Source: Agrobacterium tumefaciens str. B6
Lineage (GTDB): Bacteria; Pseudomonadota; Alphaproteobacteria; Rhizobiales; Rhizobiaceae
Length of the DNA: 64,000 nt
Direction of reading: 5' to 3'
Assembly (NCBI RefSeq): GCF_001541315.1
Contig: NZ_LMVK01000004.1
Location: 62,001 to 126,000, forward strand
Shown here: in pieces, positions 36,795-46,262 of the stretch
Layout of the letters: each line of letters starts with the position of its first letter
Position numbering within the stretch: position 1 is the first letter of the stretch
Program-made: the position numbers and the translations under genes
Notes under the pieces: model-generated
What the model saw: the letters and a program-made list of their open reading frames with translations, nothing else
Databases searched by the model: none
Told to the model about the DNA's origin: nothing

Positions 36795-37358
36795 ATGAAA
36801 GTTTCAGAAGCAGATATCCTGATCGTCCCCGGTTATACCAATTCCGGCCCCGACCACTGGCAGAGCCGCTGGGAGCGCAAGCTTTCCACCGCCCGTCGCG
36901 TCGAGCAGGCCGAATGGGCCAAACCCGTGAAGGAAGATTGGGTCGCCCGGCTGGTGGAAGAGGTCAACGCCTCCACCAAGCCCATCGTCCTCGTCGCCCA
37001 TTCCCTTGGCGTGCCGACCGTCATCCACGCCCTGCCGGAAATCGGCAAGAAGGTGTCCGGTGCGCTGTTCGTTGCGCCGCCCGATGTCGCCAATCCCGAT
37101 ATCCGGCCCAAGCACCTGATGACCTTCGGGCCTTACCCGCGCGATCCGCTGCCTTTCCCGACGATCACCATCGCCAGCCGGAACGATCCTTTCGGCTCCT
37201 ATGAACACGCCGATGACATTGCCGCCGCCTGGGGTTCGTTGCTGATCGACGCCGGCATGTCCGGCCATATCAACAGCGAGTCCGGCCATGGTCCGTGGCC
37301 GGAAGGCGGCATGGTGTTCGCCCAGTTCCTGAGCAGGCTGAAGGCTGTCGAGCCCTGA
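36795..37358 (+). CDS. RBBP9/YdeN-family alpha/beta hydrolase
   Basis: 187 residues. The RBBP9/YdeN serine-hydrolase fold is shown by ILIVPGYTNSGPDHWQSRWE at the N-terminus, the nucleophile elbow VAHSLGVPT, an Asp in SRNDPFGSYEHAD, and His in SGHGPWPEG. Members hydrolyse small esters; the natural substrate is usually unknown. The ATG at 36795 begins the conserved part. It lies between purB and purC, with a GC-rich hairpin (37363-37381) downstream. Confidence 0.88.
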   Translation: MKVSEADILIVPGYTNSGPDHWQSRWERKLSTARRVEQAEWAKPVKEDWVARLVEEVNASTKPIVLVAHSLGVPTVIHALPEIGKKVSGALFVAPPDVANPDIRPKHLMTFGPYPRDPLPFPTITIASRNDPFGSYEHADDIAAAWGSLLIDAGMSGHINSESGHGPWPEGGMVFAQFLSRLKAVEP

Positions 37359-37561
37359 CGGCGGCGGCCGTGCGGGCCGCCTCCCCTTCGATCTGCCCCG
37401 GAAGCCCATTTTCCGGGTGCCGCGGTTTCTCCGGCCTGTCACAAGAATTGAAGGGAAATATGCGAGCCGCATTGTAGAATGCACTCTTTTCCTTTATGGG
37501 ACCGCTTCAAAGACCAAACGCAACGCCACCAGAATCGGCGTCAACCAAGAGACCTGCAATT

Positions 37562-38326
37562 ATGAACCGTCGCCGCCGTATTTACGAAGGCAAGGCCAAG
37601 ATCCTCTACGAAGGTCCGGAGCCAGGCACGCTTATCCAGTTCTTCAAGGACGATGCGACCGCCTTCAACAAGAAGAAGCATGAAGTCATCGACGGCAAGG
37701 GTGTGCTGAACAACCGTATCTGCGAATATGTCTTCACGCATCTGAACAAGATCGGCATTCCCACCCACTTCATCCGCCGCCTCAACATGCGCGAGCAGCT
37801 GATCAAGGAAGTGGAGATGATCCCGCTTGAGATCGTCGTGCGCAATGTCGCCGCCGGCTCGCTCTCCAAGCGCCTCGGCATCGAGGAAGGCGTGGTGCTG
37901 CCGCGCTCGATCATCGAGTTTTATTACAAGTCGGATGAGCTGGAAGACCCGATGGTCTCGGAAGAACACATCACGGCTTTCGGCTGGGCCAACCCCGCCG
38001 AGCTTGATGACATCATGGCGCTCGCCATCCGCGTCAACGACTTCCTGTCCGGCCTGTTCCTCGGCGTCGGCATCCAGCTCGTCGATTTCAAGATCGAATG
38101 CGGCCGGCTCTTTGAAGGCGACATGATGCGCATCATCCTCGCCGATGAGATTTCGCCAGACAGCTGCCGCCTGTGGGACATCGAGACCCAGAAAAAGATG
38201 GACAAGGACCTGTTCCGCCGCGATATGGGCGGACTTGTGGAAGCCTATTCCGAAGTGGCGCGCCGTCTCGGCATCATCAATGAAAACGAACCGATCCGCG
38301 GCACCGGTCCTGTCCTGGTAAAGTAA
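37562..38326 (+). CDS. purC: phosphoribosylaminoimidazole-succinocarboxamide synthase
   Basis: 254-residue SAICAR synthetase, step 7 of purine synthesis (CAIR + Asp + ATP). [18 protein letters not shown] is the typical rhizobial start. Further motifs are [52 protein letters not shown], and the end of the ATP-grasp-like site. The longer in-frame version from 37496 is rejected. It is followed at 55 bases by purS and then purQ, so the three are an operon. Confidence 0.97.
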   Translation: MNRRRRIYEGKAKILYEGPEPGTLIQFFKDDATAFNKKKHEVIDGKGVLNNRICEYVFTHLNKIGIPTHFIRRLNMREQLIKEVEMIPLEIVVRNVAAGSLSKRLGIEEGVVLPRSIIEFYYKSDELEDPMVSEEHITAFGWANPAELDDIMALAIRVNDFLSGLFLGVGIQLVDFKIECGRLFEGDMMRIILADEISPDSCRLWDIETQKKMDKDLFRRDMGGLVEAYSEVARRLGIINENEPIRGTGPVLVK

Positions 38327-38381
38327 TATCGGCCTCGTGAAGTAATATTGGCCTAACAAGGTAAAATCAGGAGAAGATCAG

Positions 38382-38624
38382 GTGATCAAGGCACGGGTGA
38401 CTGTTACGCTGAAGAACGGCGTTCTCGATCCGCAGGGCAAGGCAATCGAAGGCGCGCTCGGCAGCCTCGGTTTCGGTGGCGTCGGCCATGTCCGTCAGGG
38501 CAAGGTCTTCGATCTGGAGCTGGAAGGCGCCGACAAGGCCAAGGCCGAGACCGACCTGAAGGCGATGTGCGAAAAGCTCCTGGCCAACACGGTCATCGAA
38601 AACTACGCTATCGCCATCCTCTGA
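38382..38624 (+). CDS. purS: phosphoribosylformylglycinamidine synthase subunit PurS
   Basis: 80 residues from a GTG start after AGGAGAAGATCAG. The small homodimeric PurS bridges the glutaminase PurQ and the synthase PurL. The family pattern is [29 protein letters not shown]...[11 protein letters not shown]. Its presence shows that this organism uses the three-subunit FGAM synthetase; the third subunit purL is 3 kb downstream. Confidence 0.96.
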   Translation: MIKARVTVTLKNGVLDPQGKAIEGALGSLGFGGVGHVRQGKVFDLELEGADKAKAETDLKAMCEKLLANTVIENYAIAIL

Positions 38625-38644
38625 AGCCGCAGGAGCCGCCGTCC

Positions 38645-39316
38645 ATGAAATCCGCTGTCGTCCAACTTCCCGGCCTCAACCGCGACCGCGACATGATCGC
38701 GGCGCTGACGAAAATTTCCGGAAGCGCGCCCGTCACCATCTGGCAGACGGAAACGGATATTCCCGATGTCGATCTCATCGTCATTCCGGGCGGCTTCTCC
38801 TATGGTGACTACCTGCGTTGCGGCGCCATCGCCGCGCGCATGCCGGTCATGCAGGCCATCCGCGAAAAGGCCGAAAAAGGCGTCAAGGTTCTCGGCGTCT
38901 GCAACGGCTTCCAGATTCTGGTCGAAGCCGGCATGCTGCCCGGTGCGCTGATGCGCAACGCCTCGCTGAAATTCGTCTGCCGTGAAGTGAAGCTCGAAGT
39001 CGCCAACAACGACACCGATTTCACACGCGCTTACGACAAGGGCCAGATCCTGCGCTGCCCAGTCGCCCATCATGACGGCAACTATTTCGTCGAAGCCGAA
39101 GAGCTGAAGGCGCTGGAAGGCAACGGCCAGGTGGTGTTCCGTTATGCCGAGGGGACCAACCCCAACGGCTCGCTGAACGACATTGCCGGCGTCATCAACG
39201 CCAGGGGCAATGTTCTCGGCATGATGCCGCATCCGGAAAACCTCATCGAAGCCGCCCATGGCGGCAATGACGGCCGCGGCCTCTTCGCTTCGGCGCTCGG
39301 CGTCATCGCAGCCTGA
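38645..39316 (+). CDS. purQ: phosphoribosylformylglycinamidine synthase subunit PurQ
   Basis: 223-residue class I glutaminase subunit of FGAM synthetase. The nucleophile Cys lies in [11 protein letters not shown]; the His and Glu of the triad are in [11 protein letters not shown] near the end. The start at 38645 lies 20 bases after purS. The operon ends at a strong intrinsic terminator 8 bases beyond the stop, so purL is transcribed separately. Confidence 0.97.
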   Translation: MKSAVVQLPGLNRDRDMIAALTKISGSAPVTIWQTETDIPDVDLIVIPGGFSYGDYLRCGAIAARMPVMQAIREKAEKGVKVLGVCNGFQILVEAGMLPGALMRNASLKFVCREVKLEVANNDTDFTRAYDKGQILRCPVAHHDGNYFVEAEELKALEGNGQVVFRYAEGTNPNGSLNDIAGVINARGNVLGMMPHPENLIEAAHGGNDGRGLFASALGVIAA

Positions 39317-39323
39317 TAGACCG

Positions 39324-39348
39324 GGCGGGCTTCAGGCCCGCCTTTTTT
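39324..39348 (+). terminator. intrinsic terminator of the purC-S-Q operon
   Basis: GGCGGGC (39324-39330), a TTCAG loop, and GCCCGCC (39336-39342), followed by six T. It separates purQ from the lipoprotein gene. Confidence 0.9.
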
Positions 39349-39394
39349 GATGCCGGCTTTCGGCGCTGTTTCGGCTTTTCTTCTGGATGACCTG

Positions 39395-39799
39395 ATGCCC
39401 CGTCTTCTTCGACACAATGCCCATAAAGCCGCCGGATTGATCCTCGCTGCCGCCGCACTTGCCGCCTGCCAACCGAAACCGCAGCCGGCTGCCTCCGTCT
39501 CCCGCGCGGCCCTGCCGACCATGGAACGGATCGCGCTTGGCGCGAATGCCTGCTGGTTCAAGTCGGGCGATGCGGCCTTCAAGGCCTATCGTCTGGCCCC
39601 TGAACTCAACTCCTTCTCCGGCCGCCCGCGCATCCTGCTCGTGCCGCGCAACAGCCCGGAATCGCGCCCCATGCTGGTGGTTCAGGCCGAAGGCAATCCG
39701 GCAAAGCTCGACGCTTTCGGACCCGTGATGAACGAAGCCATTTCCGGCCGCATCGCAACCGACGTCAAGCGCTGGGCGAACGGCGGCAAGGGCTGCTGA
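39395..39799 (+). CDS. putative lipoprotein
   Basis: 134 residues. The N-terminus is basic, then a hydrophobic stretch ends in LAACQ, a lipobox with Cys at about position 25, so the mature protein is probably lipid-anchored. The rest is a small globular periplasmic domain with another Cys pair (ACW near the start, GC at the end) that could form a disulfide. No family is recognised beyond rhizobial conserved hypothetical. Start 39395 gives a normal signal; the frame is open upstream to 39347, inside the terminator region. Confidence 0.75.
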   Translation: MPRLLRHNAHKAAGLILAAAALAACQPKPQPAASVSRAALPTMERIALGANACWFKSGDAAFKAYRLAPELNSFSGRPRILLVPRNSPESRPMLVVQAEGNPAKLDAFGPVMNEAISGRIATDVKRWANGGKGC

Positions 39800-39869
39800 T
39801 CGACAAGCGCGGAAACGGTCCGCGGCGGGCGCATCGGTTAGTTCTTAGCTTGGGATGCATCGTTTCTAT

Positions 39870-39986
39870 CCTCATCCCTGTGCTTGTCACAGGGATCCAG
39901 CCAGCCCAAGTCCTTGGGCTGAGAGGAGTCCTTCCGTCGCGCAGACGCGCATCGGCTGGATTCCTGTGACAAGCACAGGAATGAGG
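39870..39986. repeat. 117-bp inverted-repeat intergenic element
   Basis: The arms at 39870-39902 and 39954-39986 (33 bases each) are inverted copies with two mismatches. Each contains CCTGTGCTTGTCACAGG, itself a palindrome, and the centre holds another hairpin AGCCCAAG/CTTGGGCT. No ORF and no transposase are present, so it is a RIME- or MITE-like repeat. It fills most of the 357-base gap between the lipoprotein and the DUF1127 gene; the rest of the gap holds only a terminator. Confidence 0.8.
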
Positions 39987-40061
39987 GACACGGATGTGCC
40001 GGCGCAAGAAATCCCTGTAACGTACTTGTCGATTTGGCAAAGAGGCTCTCGGCAATCCATT

Positions 40062-40101
40062 AAAAAAACCCGCCAGCGCCGGTTGGGAGTGGCGCGGCGG
40101 G
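40062..40101 (-). terminator. intrinsic terminator of the DUF1127 gene
   Basis: On the minus strand CCCGCC pairs with GGCGGG and an inner GCGCC with GGCGC, with a 10-base loop. The stem is followed by TTTTTTT (rc of 40062-40068). Confidence 0.8.
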
Positions 40102-40156
40102 CTGCCGAATGGCTTGATGGTGCCGGGGAAAGAAGGCACCGCTCTCCGACAAAAAA

Positions 40157-40462
40157 TCAAAGCGACCGGGAGGGCCAGGAGAGAAGCCGCGATTTTGCGG
40201 CCTCGTTGAGGGCCTCATCCCGCGTAACGCCGATATCCTCCAGAAGATCGTCGGACAATTCCCGCAAAGCGAGCCGTCCCTGCCGTTTCCGGTGCCAATT
40301 GAACAAGCCCGCAATCAGGCGACCAATAAGCGTGTGGGCGATCTTGGCCGGAAAGGGCGCCGGTGCGACCATGTCGCCGGCATCGCGGAACACGCGTTCC
40401 CGTTCGTAGCCATCAGGATAGAGTGTATCCGCTGTCGAAAGGTATTGATCCATCTTGCGCAT
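40157..40462 (-). CDS. DUF1127 domain protein
   Basis: 101 residues. The C-terminal ~45 residues are a DUF1127 arginine-rich module: WHRKRQGRLALRELSDDLLEDIGVTRDEALNEA. Small DUF1127 proteins in A. tumefaciens influence phosphate, carbon metabolism and RNA turnover; larger members like this one are less studied. AGGTGCAAT precedes the ATG. It is divergent from a MocR-type regulator gene and shares its control region, so it is a plausible regulatory target, although the MocR target is usually a metabolic gene. Confidence 0.85.
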   Translation of the reverse strand: MRKMDQYLSTADTLYPDGYERERVFRDAGDMVAPAPFPAKIAHTLIGRLIAGLFNWHRKRQGRLALRELSDDLLEDIGVTRDEALNEAAKSRLLSWPSRSL

Positions 40463-40512
40463 ATTGCACCTATTGTCTCCGTTCGTTGATCCTCAATTAA
40501 TGCAGACAATAA

Positions 40513-40547
40513 ATACAATTGACTTCCAGACAGATACAATGCATAAA
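40513..40547 (+). promoter_or_regulatory. MocR-type operator direct repeats and promoter
   Basis: ATACAAT occurs at 40513-40519 and again at 40534-40540, exactly 21 bases (two helical turns) apart, a spacing used by MocR/PdxR dimers that bind direct repeats. TTGACT (40519-40524) and CATAAA (40542-40547), 17 bases apart, form a promoter that overlaps both repeats, so the regulator could control its own gene. The expected transcript start lies at about the ATG (40556). Confidence 0.55.
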
Positions 40548-40555
40548 TTGTCACC

Positions 40556-41974
40556 ATGACAAATTGGCTTCCTGACATCACCGAGGGCGACGGCCCGATT
40601 TATCTTCGCCTCGCCGACAGTATTGAAGGCGCGATTTCCGACGGCACCCTGCAGGCCGGCTCGAAACTGCCGCCCCAGCGCAATCTTGCTTACGATCTCG
40701 GTGTGACAATCGGTACAATCAGCCGGGCCTATGCGCTCATCCACGAACGTGGCCTCGTCAGCGGTGAGGTCGGACGCGGCACCTATGTCAATGAGCGCAA
40801 GACCCCTGCCCCCTCATTGCCCCTGGAACCGGCAGCGGCGGCCTTCGGCAGCACACGCCACGCCATCGACAGCAGCGCCGAATTCAGGCTGAACACGACG
40901 GCGGCACCGGATGTCGGCCAGAGCGGGCTGATCGCCCGGCACATCGAGGCCGTCACCCGTGAGCATGCGTACGATATCACCAATTACGCCCGCTCCTTCC
41001 CCGACAGCTGGTGCATGGCGGGCGTTCGCTGGCTTTCCCAGAACGGCTGGTCGCCGAAACCGGAAAACATCGTCTCGACGCTCGGCGCCCATGCGGCGGT
41101 GATGAGTGTGGTGACGGCGATGACCGCGCCGGGCGACCGTATCGTCTTCGAACCCGTCACCTATTCCCACATCAGCCGCAGCGCCGCCCTTGCCGGTCGG
41201 CGGGTGACGCTGGTGGAAGCGGATGAGAACGGCATTGTCCCTGATGATTTCGAGCGCGTCTGCGCCCAGCAGCATCCGAAGATGATCTTCCTGATGTCGG
41301 CCGGCCAGAACCCGACCTGCGCCACCCTGCCGGAAGAGCGCCGCCGCGCGATTGCCGATATTGCCCGCCGTTACGGCGTGTGGATCATCGAGGACAATCT
41401 CTACGGCGCGATGACCCGCGAGGCGATCCCGCTGATCGCCGAATTTGCGCCCGATATCACCTTCGTGGTCGGCGGCCTGTCGAAATCCGTCGCCGCCGGC
41501 GTGCGCGGCGGCTGGGTCGCCTGTCCAGCGCAATATTCCTCTCGTATCCGCATTTCCCACTCGATGCTGACGGGCGGCCTGCCCTTCATGCTGGCCGAGT
41601 TGAACGCGCGCCTCGTCAATAGCGGCGACGCCGATGACATTCGCAAGGACTGCATCGCAGAAATCAATCAACGCGAAGCGATTGCCCGGCGGGCCTTTGC
41701 CGGACTGGATTTCAATTCGCTGCCGGATATCGCCTTCCTGTGGCTGAGACTGCCCGAACCCTGGCTTTCCGGCACCTTCCGCAATGCGGCGATGAAGGAA
41801 GGCGTGCTGATCGACGACGAGGACGAGTTCAAGGCCGGACGGACGGACAAGGTTTTCCACCGCGTCCGCATCAGCTTTTCAGGCCCCTCCACCCGCGAGG
41901 AACTGACGCATGCCTTCGGCGTCCTCCGCCACCTGCTCGATAATGGCTCCGCCGGATATGAGAGCGTGGCATGA
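40556..41974 (+). CDS. MocR-type regulator: GntR-like HTH fused to an aminotransferase domain
   Basis: 472 residues. Residues 1-78 form a winged helix of the GntR family (PIYLRLADSIEGAISDGTLQAGSKLPPQRNLAYDLGVTIGTISRAYALI). The remainder is a fold type I aminotransferase-like domain with the PLP lysine in VVGGLSKSVAAGVRGGWVACP and the GQNPTCATLPEERR block. Such regulators sense PLP or an amino compound. No Shine-Dalgarno sequence is visible before the ATG and the predicted promoter ends here, so translation of a leaderless message is possible. It is divergent from the DUF1127 gene. Confidence 0.9.
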   Translation: MTNWLPDITEGDGPIYLRLADSIEGAISDGTLQAGSKLPPQRNLAYDLGVTIGTISRAYALIHERGLVSGEVGRGTYVNERKTPAPSLPLEPAAAAFGSTRHAIDSSAEFRLNTTAAPDVGQSGLIARHIEAVTREHAYDITNYARSFPDSWCMAGVRWLSQNGWSPKPENIVSTLGAHAAVMSVVTAMTAPGDRIVFEPVTYSHISRSAALAGRRVTLVEADENGIVPDDFERVCAQQHPKMIFLMSAGQNPTCATLPEERRRAIADIARRYGVWIIEDNLYGAMTREAIPLIAEFAPDITFVVGGLSKSVAAGVRGGWVACPAQYSSRIRISHSMLTGGLPFMLAELNARLVNSGDADDIRKDCIAEINQREAIARRAFAGLDFNSLPDIAFLWLRLPEPWLSGTFRNAAMKEGVLIDDEDEFKAGRTDKVFHRVRISFSGPSTREELTHAFGVLRHLLDNGSAGYESVA

Positions 41975-42128
41975 CCCGATGTGCGTTGGCGCGCAGACCG
42001 TGCGCCGCCAGCGAATAACGGCATAAACCGCCAATTAACCGGCAAAACAGCGCATTTTCCTGTCGCGCCATTGAGCCTCTTGCGCTAAAGAACCGGAAAC
42101 TTTCCTCGGCTCGAACCGCGTGAGACCT

Positions 42129-44363
42129 ATGTCGATTCCAAATTCCATCAAGATCACCCCGGAACTCGTTGCATCCCACGGGCTGAAGCCCGACGAATAC
42201 CAGCGTATCCTCGACCTGATCGGACGGGAGCCCAGCTTTACCGAGCTTGGCATCTTCTCGGCCATGTGGAACGAGCACTGCTCCTACAAGTCTTCCAAGA
42301 AGTGGCTGAAGACCCTGCCGACAACAGGTCCGCGCGTCATTCAGGGCCCCGGCGAAAACGCCGGCGTGGTTGACATCGACGATGGCGACTGCGTCGTCTT
42401 CAAGATGGAGAGCCACAACCACCCGTCCTATATCGAGCCCTATCAGGGTGCGGCGACCGGCGTCGGCGGCATCCTGCGTGACGTCTTCACCATGGGCGCA
42501 CGCCCGATCGCCGCCATGAATGCGCTGCGTTTCGGCGCGCCTGACCATCCGAAGACCCGCCACCTCGTGGCTGGCGTCGTCGCCGGTGTCGGCGGATACG
42601 GCAACTCCTTCGGCGTGCCGACCGTCGGCGGCGAAGTGGAATTCGATCCGCGTTATAACGGAAACATCCTCGTCAACGCCTTTGCTGCTGGCCTTGCCAA
42701 GTCCAATGCGATCTTCCTTTCGGAAGCCAAGGGCGTCGGCCTGCCGGTGGTATATCTCGGTGCAAAGACCGGCCGTGACGGTGTCGGCGGCGCGACCATG
42801 GCGTCTGCCGAATTCGACGAGTCCATCGAAGAAAAGCGCCCGACCGTTCAGGTCGGCGACCCCTTCACCGAAAAGTGCCTGCTGGAAGCCTGCCTCGAAC
42901 TGATGAAGACCGGCGCGGTCATCGCCATTCAGGACATGGGTGCTGCTGGCCTCACCTGCTCGGCTGTCGAAATGGGCGCCAAGGGCGACCTCGGCATTGA
43001 GCTTGATCTCAACGCCGTACCGGTGCGCGAAGAGCGCATGACGGCCTACGAAATGATGCTATCGGAAAGCCAGGAGCGCATGCTCATGGTTCTCGAGCCC
43101 TCCAAGGAAGAGGTCGCCAAGGCGATCTTCGTTAAATGGGGTCTGGACTTCGCCATCGTCGGCAAGACCACCGACGACCTGCGCTTCCGCGTGCTGCACA
43201 ATGGCGAGGAAGTCGCCAACCTGCCGATCAAGGATCTCGGCGATCAGGCTCCGGAATATGACCGCCCGTGGACGCCCGCCAAGGTTCAGGCGCCGCTTTC
43301 GGAAACCGACGTACCTTCGGCCGATATTGCCGATGCGCTGGTTTCGCTGGTCGGTTCGGCCAACAACTCCTCGCGCCGCTGGGTGTACGAACAGTACGAT
43401 ACGCTGATCCAGGGCAACTCCCTGCAGCTGCCGGGCGGCGATGCCGGCGTGGTTCGCGTTGAAGGCCATGACAAGAAGGCGCTTGCCTTCTCCTCCGACG
43501 TGACGCCGCGTTATGTCGAGGCTGACCCCTTCGAAGGCGGCAAGCAGGCCGTTGCCGAATGCTGGCGCAACATCACCGCAACCGGCGCCCTGCCGCTGGC
43601 GGCCACCGACAACCTCAATTTCGGCAATCCCGAAAAGCCGGAGATCATGAGCCAGCTCGTTCATGCCATCAAGGGCATCGGCGAAGCCTGCCGCGTGCTG
43701 GAGTTCCCGATCGTTTCCGGCAACGTCTCGCTCTATAACGAGACCAACGGTCAGGCGATCCTGCCCACCCCCACCATCGGCGGCGTTGGCTTGCTGAAGG
43801 ATTGGGGCCGCATGGCGCGCATCCGCTTTGCCGCTGCTGAAGAAGTGGTGCTCTTGGTCGGCGCGCCTGCCGGTCTCGGCACCCACATCGCCCAGTCGGT
43901 TTACATGCGCGACATCCATGGCCGCATCGATGGCCCGGCACCGCACGTCGATCTGGCAGCCGAGAAGAAAAACGGCGATTTCGTCCGCACGCTCATCACC
44001 GATGGCCTTGCGACAGCGGTTCACGATTGCTCCTCGGGCGGTCTGGCGCTTGCGGTTGCCGAAATGGCAATTTCCTCCGGCATCGGCGCGACGATCGATG
44101 CGGTCGAAGGCCACAATCCGGTCCTCACCTTCTATGGCGAAGACCAGGGTCGTTACGTCCTGACAGTAAAGAAGACAGATCTCGACAAGGTCCAGGCAGC
44201 GGCGAAGGCGGCGGGCGTTTCCTGCCCCGCAATCGGCGTTACCGGCGGTGCGAGCGTAAAGCTGGGCACGGCGCGGGCTGTCGAGATTAAAGAATTGCAC
44301 TTGGCCTATGAATCGTGGTTCCCTCAATTCATGGACGGCGAAACTTTGCTCGCCGCAGAATGA
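42129..44363 (+). CDS. purL: phosphoribosylformylglycinamidine synthase subunit PurL
   Basis: 744-residue synthase subunit that converts FGAR to FGAM with PurS and PurQ. It is the small-type PurL without glutaminase domain: [23 protein letters not shown] near the start, [28 protein letters not shown] (ATP and substrate site), [15 protein letters not shown], and [19 protein letters not shown] 42129 is chosen over the GTG at 42120 (MRP-). It is followed at 16 bases by a bolA-family gene with a good ribosome site (AAGGAG). purL has its own promoter, since purQ ends at a terminator and four intervening features lie between. Confidence 0.97.
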   Translation: MSIPNSIKITPELVASHGLKPDEYQRILDLIGREPSFTELGIFSAMWNEHCSYKSSKKWLKTLPTTGPRVIQGPGENAGVVDIDDGDCVVFKMESHNHPSYIEPYQGAATGVGGILRDVFTMGARPIAAMNALRFGAPDHPKTRHLVAGVVAGVGGYGNSFGVPTVGGEVEFDPRYNGNILVNAFAAGLAKSNAIFLSEAKGVGLPVVYLGAKTGRDGVGGATMASAEFDESIEEKRPTVQVGDPFTEKCLLEACLELMKTGAVIAIQDMGAAGLTCSAVEMGAKGDLGIELDLNAVPVREERMTAYEMMLSESQERMLMVLEPSKEEVAKAIFVKWGLDFAIVGKTTDDLRFRVLHNGEEVANLPIKDLGDQAPEYDRPWTPAKVQAPLSETDVPSADIADALVSLVGSANNSSRRWVYEQYDTLIQGNSLQLPGGDAGVVRVEGHDKKALAFSSDVTPRYVEADPFEGGKQAVAECWRNITATGALPLAATDNLNFGNPEKPEIMSQLVHAIKGIGEACRVLEFPIVSGNVSLYNETNGQAILPTPTIGGVGLLKDWGRMARIRFAAAEEVVLLVGAPAGLGTHIAQSVYMRDIHGRIDGPAPHVDLAAEKKNGDFVRTLITDGLATAVHDCSSGGLALAVAEMAISSGIGATIDAVEGHNPVLTFYGEDQGRYVLTVKKTDLDKVQAAAKAAGVSCPAIGVTGGASVKLGTARAVEIKELHLAYESWFPQFMDGETLLAAE

Positions 44364-44379
44364 ATTAAGGAGAAACACC

Positions 44380-44613
44380 ATGCCCATGAAACCCGGCGAC
44401 ATTGAAGACATGATTAAGGCGGGAATTCCCGGGGCAAAGGTCACGATCCGCGATCTGGCCGGTGACGGCGATCACTACGCGGCGGAAGTCGTTGCGGAAG
44501 CATTCAAGGGCAAGACCCGCGTGCAGCAGCACCAGATGGTCTATGATGCGCTGAAGGGCAATATGGGCGGCGTTCTGCATGCCCTTGCCCTGCAGACTTC
44601 GGCTCCCGAATGA
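44380..44613 (+). CDS. BolA-family protein
   Basis: 77-residue BolA-like protein (IbaG/BolA2 type): MKPGDIEDMIKAGIPGAKVTIRDLAGDGDHYAAEVV, then KTRVQQHQMVYDALKGNMG. The His in QQHQMVY is the conserved cluster ligand partner. BolA2 proteins bind monothiol glutaredoxins such as GrxD and chaperone Fe-S clusters or regulate iron sensing. In many rhizobia grxD follows bolA; here they are 2.2 kb apart. Start 44380 follows AAGGAG with an eight-base gap; ATG 44386 is an alternative. Confidence 0.92.
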   Translation: MPMKPGDIEDMIKAGIPGAKVTIRDLAGDGDHYAAEVVAEAFKGKTRVQQHQMVYDALKGNMGGVLHALALQTSAPE

Positions 44614-44695
44614 TTGCGCCCGTGAAAGCGGTGTCGGCAACAGCACGTCTCTGTCCGATCTGCGGCAGAGCGTGAAGACTGCGGATTAAATCAAA

Positions 44696-44727
44696 GGCCC
44701 GCGTGATGCTCTCACGCGGGCCTTTTC
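44696..44727 (+). terminator. intrinsic terminator of purL-bolA
   Basis: GGCCCGCGTGA (44696-44706), a TGCTC loop, and TCACGCGGGCC (44712-44722), followed by TTTT. A perfect 11-bp stem. Confidence 0.9.
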
Positions 44728-44754
44728 ATATCGGGCAGAATGCACGAACGCCGC

Positions 44755-45903
44755 TTACAAAACGGGCGGGCTCTGCGAATCCAGATCGGCGAAGGATGCG
44801 GCCGGCAAAGGCCCCGCCGTCAGCAGGGTAAAATCGTAACCGGATTTGCGATCCGGCCCCAGAACATATTGCCGGTGCATGCGCAGGAAGTTGCGCTTGT
44901 TCTTTTTATAGCGTTCCGATGACAGCGAATGCTTGAAACGGATCGGTACGATTTTCGGCTGCGGCGCATCCTTGTGGCCGGTCAGCGCAACCGTGTTGGA
45001 GCGGTAGAGGTGGATCGGATCGGTCAGGCACTGGATGTCGAACCATGTCACCTCCGGGTGACGCGCAATCGCACCGACGCTCTCACGAAGCCTGTCCGCA
45101 CTCGACAGGAACGCACATTGCAGTGCCGCCCCGCCTAGCGTCGCGAAAGACAGCTTCCGTCCATCGAGCACATCCGGCTTAAGCTCCAGCACGCGGCCGA
45201 TAGTGGCGAGCGCAAGACTGGCGCCCATGCTGTGCGAAACGACCAGAACCTCGTCCGAGGGCTGTTCGAGCGCCGTCAGAACAAGTGCTGCCCTCTCCTC
45301 GATCCAGTCGCGGGCAATCGGTTCATCGCGGCCGACCGCGAGCGCAAACCGCCAGTCCGCATAAAGATGCAGGGTATGAAACCGCTCCGCGAAAGGCAGG
45401 AACGCCTTCACGAAAAACAGGGCGGCAGCGGGAAGGCTGATCGCGAAGAGCCAGAGCGGCAAAGCGAAAAGCCAGGGCGAAAGTGCAATAGTCGCCGCAA
45501 GCGCACCGCCGACAAGCATCAGCAGGAACGGGAAGATGAAGAACAGGCCAAAACGCCAGGCGTGGCGGAAGTAGCGCGCCGCACCGCCCTCGGCGATGAT
45601 GCCTGCGCCGGCTTTGAAACCAAGCCAGATCTGCTGCCAGACCGGCGCATCCCGCAATTGCGATATCACCGCATTATGATCGTAAACGAAAATGTCGGAG
45701 CGCGTCCGCCAGTCGCCGGCCGAAGCTTCAACCGTGAATGTCTCGCCGCCCGGCCTGCTCGTGAGCGGTCCCACCGCATAGTCGACATCCCACGTCTTGC
45801 CGGCAAGCGCCGCCGCCCGCTGGTAACGCAGATGATGGGCCGCCGCATCGAGCGGATCGAAACCGGGGAAATAAAGAACAAGGCGTGACTTGACGGTCGG
45901 CAT
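44755..45903 (-). CDS. membrane-associated alpha/beta hydrolase family protein
   Basis: 382 residues. The N-terminal VLYFPGFDPLDAAAHHLRYQRAA precedes two transmembrane helices (about 115-138 and 142-168) and then a hydrolase core with nucleophile elbow VVSHSMGASLAL. Asp and His can be guessed in the C-terminal half (CLTDPIH and GHK). It is probably an inner-membrane-bound lipase or esterase-like enzyme with unknown substrate. It lies on the opposite strand between bolA and grxD, with a three-gene insertion of unrelated genes. Confidence 0.75.
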   Translation of the reverse strand: MPTVKSRLVLYFPGFDPLDAAAHHLRYQRAAALAGKTWDVDYAVGPLTSRPGGETFTVEASAGDWRTRSDIFVYDHNAVISQLRDAPVWQQIWLGFKAGAGIIAEGGAARYFRHAWRFGLFFIFPFLLMLVGGALAATIALSPWLFALPLWLFAISLPAAALFFVKAFLPFAERFHTLHLYADWRFALAVGRDEPIARDWIEERAALVLTALEQPSDEVLVVSHSMGASLALATIGRVLELKPDVLDGRKLSFATLGGAALQCAFLSSADRLRESVGAIARHPEVTWFDIQCLTDPIHLYRSNTVALTGHKDAPQPKIVPIRFKHSLSSERYKKNKRNFLRMHRQYVLGPDRKSGYDFTLLTAGPLPAASFADLDSQSPPVL

Positions 45904-46013
45904 GCATAAACCTTCGGGCTGGAGGCACCCGAAAGGATCGCTTGATACAGTGGGCGATGCACGTATAGTAAAAATCGCGACCGAAATATGATTTATTTAT
46001 TGGCGAGGGAAAT

Positions 46014-46262
46014 TTGTCTGGCATCGTCGATCAATTGCTCAACGGCGTCGTCAAGGGCGCTCTGGCCGAAGTGCTGACCAAGACCGGTATCCGCAAGACC
46101 CGAAGGGCCCGCCAGACGAAAAGCGCCGGTTCCCTTGCCGGCGGCATCGTCGGCTCGGTCCTGGAAGCCGCGATCAACGCAGCCGTCAAACCCAAGCCAG
46201 CCAAGAAGCAGGTGAGCAAAAGACGCACGGCCGCTGCGCGCAGCCGACAGAGATATCGATGA
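46014..46262 (+). CDS. small basic hypothetical protein
   Basis: 82 residues from a TTG start with GCGAGGG upstream. The first half (SGIVDQLLNGVVKGALAEVL) is amphipathic, then GSLAGGIVGSVLEAAINAAVK and a basic tail. No family is recognised. The stop overlaps the following gene as ATGA (46259), so the two are an operon. The TTG start is the only option that keeps the ribosome site at a normal distance. Confidence 0.5.
   Translation: MSGIVDQLLNGVVKGALAEVLTKTGIRKTRRARQTKSAGSLAGGIVGSVLEAAINAAVKPKPAKKQVSKRRTAAARSRQRYR

Noticed and set aside
37390-37561. Purine riboswitch or PurR-type operator before purC
   Set aside because: No conserved purine-riboswitch core or palindromic operator was recognised in the leader.
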